Below, piece by piece: positions 38,351-49,831 of a stretch of DNA of 64,000 nucleotides. A model generated the notes under the pieces. It searched no databases, was not told the origin of the DNA, and saw only the letters and a list, made by a program, of their open reading frames with translations. The position numbers and the translations under genes are program-made. Numbering within the stretch: position 1 is the first letter of the stretch; the number at the start of each line of letters is the position of its first letter. The stretch is from the NCBI GenBank assembly GCA_905331475.1, contig CAJNYU010003635.1, positions 80,977 through 144,976 on the forward strand, in the 5' to 3' direction. This DNA comes from Rotaria socialis. Its lineage: Eukaryota > Rotifera > Eurotatoria > Philodinida > Philodinidae.

Positions 38351-41300
38351 AAAAACTGAAAATATTTCTTTTTTTTTTGCTTTCGAATGAACACAGATTT
38401 ATACAAGAAACAAAAACAATTTTCTGTTAAATATTTTTATTTTCAATAAAAAATTATCGTATTTTTTTTCTCATCCATAAGATAAAAATTACTCAGTTCA
38501 AACGGCATAATGCTCGAGATAAAATTAATAAGGATGTTAGTTGCTTTCCAATCATAAGAAGCACTTGTTGCACTCAGATATATTTGAAACTATGTCGAAA
38601 GTAGCACTTTCTCTACATTAGTATGAACTCAATCCATTCGCAATTGACATTCTGTACTATTCTGTGACATATATAAAAATTTCTTCAAATCAAGAAAAAC
38701 AAACCGAAGAATTACTGTTTTTATATCTAAAAATTTAAAACAAGCCGTCATATACTTCCGCTATCGACAAGGTCACTAACTTTTTCTATCATACTGAACA
38801 CTTCGATGAAGAAAGTGATAAGATTAAAACCAATAAGAAGATAAAGAAATTATATGATATACAACAAAAATTTTTTGAATAGAAAAAGCAATATATAAAT
38901 CAAGCACAAGTATATCGAACACTCTTTATAGAATTAATAAATATATTTATATCAATTATTTAATAAACATATCAGATATTTCTCATTTGTGAGCATCAAT
39001 TGAACAACCTTATAAACAATCCTTATTAAGCGAATGTTTCATATGAAAACAATAGAAAGAAAAATTAATAATATATCTATTTGTTTTTCTTTTATTTATA
39101 AAACTAAAAATAAATAGTATGAGAGATTCAACATGCCTCTTGACGATTATTAGCAAAATCAATCTGCAATTAGTGTATCATAAGTTATCAATACTGTATA
39201 CATGACATACATATATATCTATGTAGACAAATGGTGCATATATGAGATCGATAACATCCGGAGCGAAAAGAAGATAGGAGACAGTTGCTCCACCTCGATA
39301 TTAACTAGAAACAGATATGCATGAGGTGACAGCTCCTTTGACTCGTTAGACTTCTTGCAATTAATTGCAATCAGCGATAAACGCTTTAAAATCGTCAATT
39401 AGATTCTTTTGTTTTTCTCGTATGTCGGCATTCGAAATACGACGTTATTACATTATTGTTTTCCCAATGATTGAATTACAATAAAAATGTCGGCAATGGT
39501 TGATATTTCTTTTTTTTCTACTTTCATCTTGTAATTGAAAAACATAGATGAAATACATTGTTTGTATACAAATCTTGTCTAGGTTTTATCTTTCGTTTGA
39601 TTGTCTCTATTGAAGAGTTTTACAACCTCTTTCTCGCATCTTGAGAGAAGAAGAAAAAAAAAGAAAAGAAATCAATGCGAATGCGTAGACATAAGAATCT
39701 TATCTTATTTGTTCTATTGGCTTCTTCGATACGGAAATTCAATTATAATCATGAGAATAGGTTTAAGACGTTTGTAGTTGTCCGACATAGTCAAAAAAAA
39801 CAATAATAATAATAAGAAAGAAAAGAAAAACCGATGATGATGATGATGATGAACATATATATAGAAAACAGATCATCTTACACACATAAAAAACATCTTT
39901 AACAAATGGCATCGGTCGCACGCGACTTTCTTTTACATGTTCAATTATCTTTTTCTTTTGCATTGTCATATGGCGTTTTTCCAGTTGACTACTAATATAA
40001 GTATCTAGTGACTTTTTTTCTTTTTGTTTTAATCGATCTATGTAAAACAAAGAAATAAGAGAAAAAGTGTTGTTATTTATTCATTTGAAAAAAAACACCT
40101 TTTGAATAAAAAAACAGGATATACCTGGTGAGAATCAATTTCTTTAACTAAACGCCCTCCTACGTTTGTGTGACGGACATCCGGACTCTATTCAGCTTTT
40201 CTTTTCTCTTTCTTTTTTTTTGTAATAATCCATCCATCCGTTATAGAAGAAGGAAATAAGTGACCATATTCATCACTTCATCTAAAAAAAGAAAGAGCAA
40301 ACGCAAGATCCAATATAGATTGATTTCTTTCTCTTTGTCAATCTAGAGCGAAGAGAGAGAGAGAGAGAGAAAGACTCCATTTTCCACTTCAAAACGATTC
40401 TATTTCTTGAGTGCTTGCTGCTTTTTTTCTCTTTCGCTTAGTCAAAACGATCGATATATGTGTGAACAGCACTACATTTCCGGCACAACTTTATTTAGCT
40501 ACCTGTTCATGCGCTTATAGATAGACAGATTGCATACAACGGATTAATATGATCAGCAATAACTAACTAGTCAACTAATCGAAAAAAACAGAAAGAAAAA
40601 AAAATGGCAAGAATGAGCTCGTCTCTTACGCACGAATGGCATAATTGAGTTTTTGATTTGTTCGATTGGATAATAATATAACACGAGATCATTTTATATG
40701 AATACTTCAACTGAATGGAACGAAGAAGAAGAATATAGAAAGTTATAAAATAAATACACCTGATATTAATCGATTGATTTCTATGAATAGAGCAATATAT
40801 ATATATATATAAGTATTTATATAATGTATTTCGTCAAAAAGACTTATTGAATATTGTTTTTTATTGAAAAAGATTGAAATGATCTATTGAATTTGTTTTC
40901 AAAATACATTGACGAACAAATTCATTCGATAATGTATTTGATTCATTGATATAACGATTATCTTGTATTATCCATTCAAAAAATATTGATTTGATACATT
41001 GTGCATTAGTTTGTTTTTTTCTCATTTGAAAACTTATTTCAGAACAACAAATTACGCTTTTCTTTGTCCTTTCTGTTTATTTTATTTAAGAAACACATAT
41101 ATATATAAATGCATTTATTTTCAAAATAACAAAACTTGTTAACATCTTTGTTAATAGACTTCAAAACAAAGAAAAGTTACATGCTAAAGTTAAAGATGTA
41201 TAAATATACAGTCGGCTCTCGTCTCCTTTGGTGTTTTGTCGACAACATCTGAGTGGCTTTGCATTGACATCCCAATATCAACATATATATATATATATAT

Positions 41301-41869
41301 TTATTTATATATACATACAGACATCGATAAGGTCACATTATCACCTCATCACCTGCATCTATTGAAGAAACAGCCTCAGGCTTGTTACAATACATACACA
41401 CTTTATTTCTTTTATTTTTTTATTTGGGCGATATACTAATAAAAAAAAGCAAACTGTCTGTTTTTTTTTGTCGTTTTTCTTTTCCAATCTCGTACTATTA
41501 CGATTTAATGGTATGGTAATGATGATTATGATTGAGAAAACCGAAAGAAGATCTTTGCATCAATACTCAAAATATTTACTTAGCAGTTGTTCGTCTACAA
41601 TAAGGGAAAGCGAGAAAGAAAAAAAAACGCAAGAATGACACAGTCTCTATCGTTTTTTTTATTGCACACTCGCGCTCGTTCCGATAACATTTTCTTCGAT
41701 TGTTGATTGGTCCCGTTTGTGTGTGTGTATGTTCGCAGAAAGAATACTTTCACATGTCAATCTACACATACATACATGAGAGAGATGATGGGATTGGCCG
41801 TTACGATAATATTTTTTCTTTTTCTCTCTTTCTTTCATTGCCGATCGTAAATCGATCCTTCTCTGTGTT

Positions 41870-41907
<38 letters not shown>

Positions 41908-42109
41908 GAGCGCGCTCTCTTGAAATGACGACAACGAACGGAAATGAGCAGCAAACAGTCAACATTACCCCATCGGAAATAGCCAAGCAGATCAGTCGTC
42001 TGTGAAGGTGAGAAAAAGAGAAAGAGAGAAGCAGAGAGAGAGAGAGAGAGAAAACTTTTCTCATAACAATCATAGAATAACACAAGACACTTTTAGGAAA
42101 AAGATCTAT

Positions 42110-42154
<45 letters not shown>

Positions 42155-42279
42155 CATTCGTCAGTTGTTTGCTTGCTTACGTATATAGTTTTCTTTTCTT
42201 TATCAATGCTCTTTTTCTTCTTGAATTGTCAAAACTTTTTATAGCCAACATTCCTTCAAATAAAAAGATAATTTTACTC
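38351..42279. other. Long upstream region of the FoxD-like gene, rich in simple repeats
   Basis: About 3.9 kb without a supported gene. It holds GAT (about 39834-39852), GA (40352-40370), AT (40795-40811 and 41283-41300) runs and long T tracts. Near 41925-42010 a less AT-rich piece contains a 26-codon frame (start 41925) ending just before a good donor (AAG|gtgag), and an acceptor (ctttttatag) ends at 42244. I read this as a 5'UTR exon of the FoxD-like gene, the small frame being an upstream ORF. The length suits a developmental regulator with distal enhancers, an inference. Confidence 0.45.
41872..42150. repeat. Cluster of microsatellites (CT)n, (GA)n, (AT)n
   Basis: Within 280 bp lie a (CT)n run at about 41872-41900, a (GA)n run at about 42029-42050 and an (AT)n run at about 42121-42149. 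The CT and GA runs are complementary and could pair in RNA across the presumed first intron donor at 42009. Confidence 0.8.
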
Positions 42280-43274
42280 ATGACAAATAAAATTGAAACA
42301 ACAACGACATCAATGGATGATGAATTACTTGTTGACGTTGTAAGTCTTAATGGTAATAGTAGTTTATGTATTGATTCATCTCAACATACATCTTCATCAT
42401 CGAATTCATCGTCACCAAATCATTCAATGGATTCAAGTCCACATTCACCAACATCATCATTATGTGGTGGCATGGAAGATGAACACACAAATTCCACGCA
42501 GAAATCTTCATCAACGAAACAACATATTGTTAAACCACCTTATTCATATATAGCATTAATAACGATGGCTATATTACAATCTCCATCAAGACGTTTAACA
42601 TTAAGTGGCATATGTGAATTTATTATGAATCGTTTTCCATATTATAAAGAACGTTTTCCAGCTTGGCAAAATTCGATACGTCATAATTTAAGTTTAAATG
42701 ATTGTTTTCTTAAAATTCCACGTTCACCAGGCAATCCAGGTAATATTGTTTAGTTTCACTAGAACGTTATTAAAACTAAAACGCTTTTTTTCTTTTTCTT
42801 AATTTAGGAAAAGGAAACTATTGGACATTAGATCCCGCTAGTGAAAATATGTTTGATAATGGTTCATTTTTACGTCGTCGTAAACGTTTTAAACGTTTGA
42901 ATCACCATCATCATCATTCAGCGTGTTTTCATCATGGGCCAGTAGGACCTAACGGAGGGCCATCCTTATATCCTTCAATGCCGTTTCCATTTGTTCCAAC
43001 ATCATCAACATTAAAACGATGTTTTCCATTATTACCTCCTCCAATGCCAATTCTTGCTCCCCCTCCGCCAGCAATGACAATGGTTCATCATAATCAAAAA
43101 TCAAAAACTTCATTTACCATTGATGATCTCATTGGTAATAATAAAACATCACCGCCGTCATTATCGTCATCATCGTCATCCTCATCCTCATCACCAACAA
43201 CATCATCATCAACAACAACAGCCAACGTTAATTCTGCATTAACGATAACTAATAGAGCAACATTTCGTGTATGA
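42280..43274 (+). CDS. Forkhead transcription factor, FoxD-like
   Basis: Two exons (42280-42739, 42808-43274) give 308 residues. A Ser-rich N-terminal region precedes the forkhead domain at about residues 85-180: [60 protein letters not shown], then [19 protein letters not shown] and [23 protein letters not shown] and the ILQSP...CEFI wording favour FoxD over other classes. Near residue 257 FTIDDLIG looks like an eh1 Groucho-binding motif, which FoxD repressors carry near the C-terminus. The 68-bp intron cuts the forkhead domain between NP and GKGNY. His, Pro and Ser runs fill the rest. FoxD proteins pattern neural and mesodermal tissue in animals. I start at the first Met after the 42244 acceptor. 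Confidence 0.9.
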
Positions 43275-43431
43275 TTTTTTTCTGTCTTTTCTTCTTCTTC
43301 TTCTTTTTTTTGTTTTTTGTTTTGTATCTATGTGCCACTTTATTCTATATTTGACTACTAGTCAGTGAGAGCATGTTTTGCCCGTTTGTTTTCTTTTTTT
43401 TTGTTTTTAATATATATATATATTCACGTAT

Positions 43432-43463
<32 letters not shown>

Positions 43464-46400
43464 TATAATAATAACATTGTAACCAATGAAAAGAAACTTA
43501 ATCTCAACAAGAAAAATGATCGGTCAGATGTAAACTGATAAGAAATATGTTCTTGTCTAGTTTTACAACTCTCTCTTTTTTTTTGCTGTCATGAAAGCAA
43601 TAAATTAATGTGTAATGCGTATCATTATTCTCGAGTAAATCAAATAGTCGATAGTTCTTGTGTTTACTTCTTGTAAACAGGAAAAAAAAGACAATTAATT
43701 CTCTTTTTTTTTGAGATTTGCTCATCTGTACCATCATAAGTATAAAAATAGACTTCTTGTCACCAATCATTGTGTTGAAAGATTTTCATCTGTTTCTGAT
43801 GATGATGATGATAATACCCTTGTATATACATGCGAGTATCTGTTCGTTGTTAATCATATATATTAGACTGCTGCTTCTCTTTTATATATATATATGTTTT
43901 GATGAATCGCTTTCTCGTTTGTACCAACACAAAAGTCAAAATAAACAAATGGATAAATATCAATTGTTGTTATTCCAATGAGATGCGTGTGTATATATGT
44001 ATGTATTCTCTCTTCTGCACAATTATCCACAATAAGGAGGAAACAACATGTCGTCAGTCGGATATCCGTCTGTTGTTGATGTAAGCGAGTATGAAAAGAT
44101 TGAGAAAAGAGAAATAAAAGTGACTGTTGTTAGGATAGTAAGTAATAACAATTAGCTTCATCCCCTCGACATAGATAGACAAGATATGAATGAAGACGAT
44201 GTGCGAACGAACACAGCTGTGCGTACGTTGGCTTGTGTGTATCTATTCGTTTTGCATCAGTACCATATACATACAAATAGAGAGCAGCAAGAGAGAGAGA
44301 GAAAGAGAGAGAGAGAGAGCCTGAGACACAATGCCGAAATCTTATTATTTATAATCAATTTTCTGTTTCTTTTTGAAGTTGGCTTATCTTTTTATTGCAT
44401 GAAAGTTTATTTATTTTTATAATAAAAGTAACTATAGTGATAATTTCGTTCAGATAAAAATTTTCCGATGGGTAGAAAAAATTTGTAATCTATTGTTTTA
44501 TGATAATCTTTTCGAATGGGTAAGATGATCGAAGAATTTTTTTCAAAACAGCGTTGGATATAATTTTAATCAGAGAAAATTTGCTCTTTTTTTTTTGAAT
44601 TTCATAGATTGAAAGCGACAAGCAATAATCTTTCTAGTAATCATTGATTTATTGACAGAAGTTTTATATAGATCTTATAGCAAAGTGCAGTTATAAATAC
44701 TTGCAATAACCAATGGCTACACTAGGTGTTTAGATATATATATATATATATTGTTAACCTTTCTCGCTTGGAATGCTTTAATTTTATTTCGAATATGTCG
44801 ATAATACCTGATCGTTATTATTCTAGAATGAGCATTTTTATTGTTAAGTATAAGACTTTGAAATACTGCTTGTAACATAGTTTCATTCTTGTTCTTTTTT
44901 TTTGTCTATAAGATAAGCGGAACTAAAAGAGTACTTCATTTTTCTAAGGGTAACCATCAAATAAGTATTGTAGTTCTTTTGTTTTATGATTAGATTGACT
45001 AAATCATAGATTGCAAGCAATTATATAATAAAACATTGGTAGAGAACATTCTAGTTTTTTTTCCTCTCTCAATCATTGATTTATTGTCAGCTCTAGGTAA
45101 CCATATAGATTAGTGTATGCTTGATAGAAAAATAATCTTCACTGATTTCTATTTCTATAAAAACATTTGAAATAATTTCTACTAGACAAAGAATAATATC
45201 GATAAAGCCAATGGTCAATGGTGAGCAGGGAGCCAGATCTTCTGCAAAATAGGGAAATTTTCTGAAATTTGAAGTTCTTCCTGAATTTCTTCTGATTTTT
45301 TCCGAATTCGAAACTATTTCAGATCCCAGTTTTGCTAGTGCAGTTCAGTACAATTATAACAAATTACTATCATAGATGTATATTGCGGCACCTTGTTTTT
45401 CTCAAAATTATCTGTTGGTAATTTCTGACTTATAATAGGCAAGTTCAGCCACAGCAATGGACTAGAATTTGATAAATTTCTTTTCTTGATTTTGAGAATC
45501 TTATCTAATTTAACATTCAACAAATGAAAACAAAATTATCTATCGGATGATATTAATATGGTTGACTTTGATTGTGAACAGAAACAAATCGAAGTAAATT
45601 AATTAGTCACAGCAATATCATTTCGACGTATAAAGAAGCAAAAGAGTTTTTCGTAAAGATTCGTCACCGATTGATGAATATTCATCTTTACAGTGACAAA
45701 TCTTTGGAAATGAAGTACCAGTGAATGATATAAAAGTAGTGGAATAGTTAATGCCAACATCTTATACAGAAGTCGCTATTTCACAAAAAATGATCTTTCT
45801 GATAGTTTTCTGATTTTTCAATTTTCGATCTGGCCACCCTGATGGTGAGTTTCAATTCTTAGACTTGTATTCAGAGGAGCAGTCACTATCTGAATATTAA
45901 TTAGTCAAATATCGAAAACATTTTAGTTTCAAATTCATTGAAAAAAAAATAGCATTGTGCATTTTTCCTTTAAATTTTTTTAACTAATAAAAATTTAAAA
46001 AAAGAATCATTATTGATAGAGATGCTCTCAAACGTAAGAAATTGTTAATGCCTCTCTTGTCCTAAAAGAACTTACTGGAATGAAAGCTATTTTTTTATAT
46101 TCGCCAGATTATTTCAAGCAGAAACATAAAAGAATAATCAGCTAACCGATTACTTGCGTTATATATAACTTTGCTGGTTAACATTTATCCGTTCGAATAA
46201 CTATTTTTTGTATTGTAGGAAGCAATAATAAACTATGAAATCGTTTTGTGACTTATTATCAGTCGGATGTGGCATCAGAACAAGCAAAATTTCTCGTTTC
46301 ATATTCTATCATGTGAAAAAAAAGATATAAAATTGCCAATGATCTTTCACTCTATTTATTTCCGTTGACTTTCAAGCGGTATGAATAGATTCTTGCAAAT

Positions 46401-47712
46401 TGATTCATATTTTAAAAAAAAGCGAATATGCAGATGATCCGTTTTTCTCATTTAACTTACTTAGACTTCAAAGATCGTTTTTGTTTATTTACTGTTTGTG
46501 TTCACAAATCATTAATAAATTAATTATTAATTATTGTGTGTTAACTTTCTAATTCAAATATTCATTAATTCAACATATTTATTTATTGTTCTGTCGACAC
46601 CAAAATTGTAATGACTACTATTTATTGTTAATTTTATATTATTTATGTTTGAATATCGGAACTAGCATATTGAATTTAATCTAGATCATATTAATCTGCA
46701 CTGTTAATTAACTATTCAATTTACTGATACGTCTTGCCTAGAGAAGACTATATTTCAGAATTCTTTCATGTTAATGCTTCAATATTCGCTTTTATCTATG
46801 TGACAAAAAGAACCTCTTCGAATCATCTCTTTTGGATTATACTTAGTTTGATAAGATAAACTGGAATGACACTAGAATGTCTTGCACTAATCTCTACACA
46901 TTTCGGGCGGTAACACTGCTCTATTTTGTGTTTACCATTGGTTTGAACGACCAAAATAGTATATATTATTAACAGTAGGCAAGAATCAATGCGGGAAACA
47001 TTAATTTTTGAAATCAATAGGGATAGAGTATGCAGAAAATAGCAGCTTACATTAGAACAAATGAAATAAATAATGCAAATTGTGACACTATTGATAGAGA
47101 AAGGTATGTCGTATGGTTGTCATTGTTAGAATTATTGCAATTTTGTTTTTATTAGATATTCTGATTATTTTCCTATGTCAATTCTCACCAGCTTATTGAG
47201 AAGTGCGTGATCCCGATGAATATAACTATTTGATTCAGTAGCAAATGATAAAAAATATTAATTTATTACTTCATCTCGACTGACATTTCAATCATCTCGA
47301 CTTGAACATACGGAAATTCATTATTGAAAAGGATTAATTGAAGAATTTCAATTTCTCGTCAATCATGTGCAGAGCACATCGTTGTTTTACAAAGGCTTTC
47401 ACGATAAATAAATTGCCCAGGTTATTTCATCCGGAAACCCTTAAATAATATTTTAGACACAATGAAAAAGCAGTTAGATTTTGTTGAAATGTAAACAAGA
47501 AGTTTTTCTTTATCGGTCATTTATTGAAGTGGATACGATAACAGTTGACGTTCTACGTTTACCAAAACCGTATCATTAACTTTAAGGCTTCGTCATGACT
47601 CTCATAGGAAATTAAAATCATCGATTAGTTAAACACAATAGAGATCCAGAAAAATAAATATTTGAAAAAGCAAGAACAAAAAGTAAATAAATATTTTGGT
47701 ACTAGTGTTAAT
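43275..47712. other. Gene-poor AT-rich region with a hAT relic
   Basis: About 4.4 kb with no supported gene. It holds a (TACA)n tract near 43432-43456, a (GA)n tract near 44288-44320, an (AT)n tract near 44734-44750 and a non-autonomous hAT-type element at 45226-45841. The remaining frames are short and featureless. Confidence 0.55.
45226..45841. mobile_element. Non-autonomous hAT-type element with perfect 8-bp target duplication
   Basis: The left end reads CAGGGAGCCAGATC and the right end GATCTGGCCACCCTG, an imperfect terminal inverted repeat with one length difference. Immediately outside both ends is the same eight-base sequence ATGGTGAG (45218-45225 and 45842-45849). Eight-base duplications and CAGGG termini are hallmarks of the hAT superfamily. 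The 616-bp interior has no transposase-like frame, so it would need a transposase supplied in trans. The exact duplication suggests a fairly recent insertion. Confidence 0.85.
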
Positions 47713-49831
47713 TTAAGGATCAGGTGCTTGACTTAATGCTAATAGAACCATTTTAAGTTCAGATTTGCTAATTCTTTTATCTCGATTAAGATCACATCCA
47801 CTCAATAATGATTGCTTAAATTGTTGTAAATCTTCATTATCATAATCCTAAAGTAATAAAAATGAAGTAATCCGAAAAATCAAAAAGAAAAACAAAAGAA
47901 AATGTAAATACTTTTCTAACAAGATCCATAAGATCTTTAACAAATCCATCTAATTCTTCTTCTTCAATAACATTATTACCATCCTTTTTATCAACAGAGA
48001 AAAATATTGAATAAGAAAAAACAAAACTTTCTTCTTCTAGAAAATTACTTCATCATAAAGTTGAAATACTCTATCGAGGTCTTGCGAAGTTATTGATGAA
48101 CAGCCCTATTTATACATAAGGTGCGCCAACGTAAAAAATCGAGCAGGAGAAACATTCCTTTTATTATAACATGGTTGAGTAGAGCTCGATGAGTAGATTA
48201 TGAGTATCATCTTTAAAATGTTTCTAGGCTTACGTTTTGACTGAGAAATTTTCAAAATACAAACTGCGCCTCAAAACAGTGAATATTTCACTTTTTTTCG
48301 AGAAAACTCGAAGTTTACCTAGTTTAACAATCTTCAAACTTTCGCAAGCTATCACCATCGAATTCAGCATAAAAATCTGAATCCACTTATAAATGTAACT
48401 TTGACCAGTAAAAAACACAAGTTTCATGTTTGAGGAGCTCCACTAGGTCCTCATATAGACATGTTCAAATTGATGTCTCGCAAAATCATCAAGCATTTCT
48501 TTTGAAAGTAATTCTCATACTTTCTTACGTTATCCGAACTGTCAAGTGGTAGCGAACAAAATTGTGTATTGAGTTTGAAAAATATTGTTCCGTCTCTGAG
48601 AAAATTGATTTTTACTAGATCGGCGGCTATAGGTTAAAGAATTGCCCTCTTATTTCGAGATTTGTAGTCTCTCACAGATAAAATTTATGATAGTTAATGT
48701 GGATTTACGTGCTGATTCTGAATCTGANTTTCTCAGTCAAAACGTAAGCCTAGAAACATTTTAAAGATGATACTCATAATCTACTCATCGAGCTCTACTC
48801 AACCATGTTATAATAAAAGGAATGTTTCTCCTGCTCGATTTTTTACGTTGGTGCACTTTAATTCAAAACATTATTCATTTCATAAATAATAAAATCTAAA
48901 AGTTATGATTACTTTAAATACTGGCCGCAAAAGAAAATTTTCTTTGACAGGCAAGAGTCTATCATAAAGCGTCAGAAAAATATCATTTTATTTTAATTTA
49001 ATTTTCTTACTTTGTCATCTCACTAAATTGCAGTTTTCCGTCACGATTTGTATCAAAAATTTGTAGCTATTCAAATAAAAATCATTAACTTCGTATAGCT
49101 ATAAATTATCTGTGTACAATAGAATCTGTATATTCGATTAATTTTTCTTCAGTTGCATTATTTCCTTTTCGTGCACTAATAAGTGCTTTAATAAATTGTT
49201 TTAATTCATCAGCTTCAATATAACCCGAACAGTCTTTATCGAATTGTTTCCATACTCTCATGAAATCGACACTTGACTCAAGTGGATTGTCTTTACGAAA
49301 AAGAAGAAGAAAATTTTCTTCGGTCGGTAATATTTCAGCTAACTAAATAAAAGCAACAAATGAACTTTGACAAAATGACAATAGACAAAAAAACATACTT
49401 CTCCAATTTCAATACGACCATCTGCATTATCATCATAAGCATCTAAGAAGTATTCTTTTAATTCTCGCAATACATTATCGGGTATTAGCTTAAAGAAAAT
49501 ATTATGAAAAACAAAAAAAAGGAAAATAATTAAATTACCTCAAAACTCAAATCGCTGATACTAACAGACGATGCAAGTTCTTGAAGTAGATTATCTAATT
49601 CATGACCTTCGATGTAACCATTACCTAAACAAATAAATAGCAGCGTTTAACGAAAAAATATATCAATGAACAATTTGTTCAACTCATACCATCAACATCA
49701 TAATGACTCCAGATTTCCATGAATTGTGTTGCCGTTATTTGTTTTAATTCTCTACTTTGTTCATCACGAAATTTTTGTAAAAAATTTTCTCTTTTACGAA
49801 CACATTTAGGTGTTGAGACATTTGTTGCCAT
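47713..49831 (-). CDS. Six-EF-hand calcium-binding protein, calbindin-32-like
   Basis: Nine exons (49690-49831, 49539-49624, 49399-49488, 49118-49342, 49011-49066, 48913-48958, 48049-48105, 47912-47983, 47713-47847) join in frame to 302 residues. Six EF-hand loops can be read: YDVDGNGYIEGHE, YDDNADGRIEIGE, FDKDCSGYIEADE, FDTNRDGKLQFSE, YDEDGNNVIEEEE and CDLNRDKRISKSE. The first four keep the acidic ligands; the sixth is weaker. Linkers ITATQFMEIW, EENFLLLFRKDNPLESS and LLPVKENFLLRPVFK closely match the Drosophila calbindin-32/calretinin family. Members buffer or sense Ca2+ in the cytosol of neurons and muscle. Intron 6 (48106-48912) is almost entirely a transposon relic. Confidence 0.92.
48119..48858. 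mobile_element. Tc1/mariner-like MITE with ~130-bp terminal inverted repeats
   Basis: Left arm 48119-48248 and right arm 48727-48858 are near-perfect reverse complements (for example ctaggcttacgttttgactg on the left and its complement on the right). The ends, AGGTGCGCCAACG and its counterpart, are flanked on both sides by TA (48117-48118 and 48859-48860), the target of Tc1/mariner elements. The 740-bp element has no transposase frame. It lies in intron 6 of the calbindin-like gene. One ambiguous base sits at about 48726, just inside the right arm. Confidence 0.85.

Noticed and set aside
41801-42157. Overlapping open frames rich in Arg/Glu or Ser/Leu
   Set aside because: They are translations of CT/GA microsatellites.
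48721-48732. Ambiguous base near 48726 as a second assembly seam
   Set aside because: Unlike the n at 53222 it has no direct repeat on both sides; it sits just inside a MITE arm, where hairpins commonly cause a poor base call.
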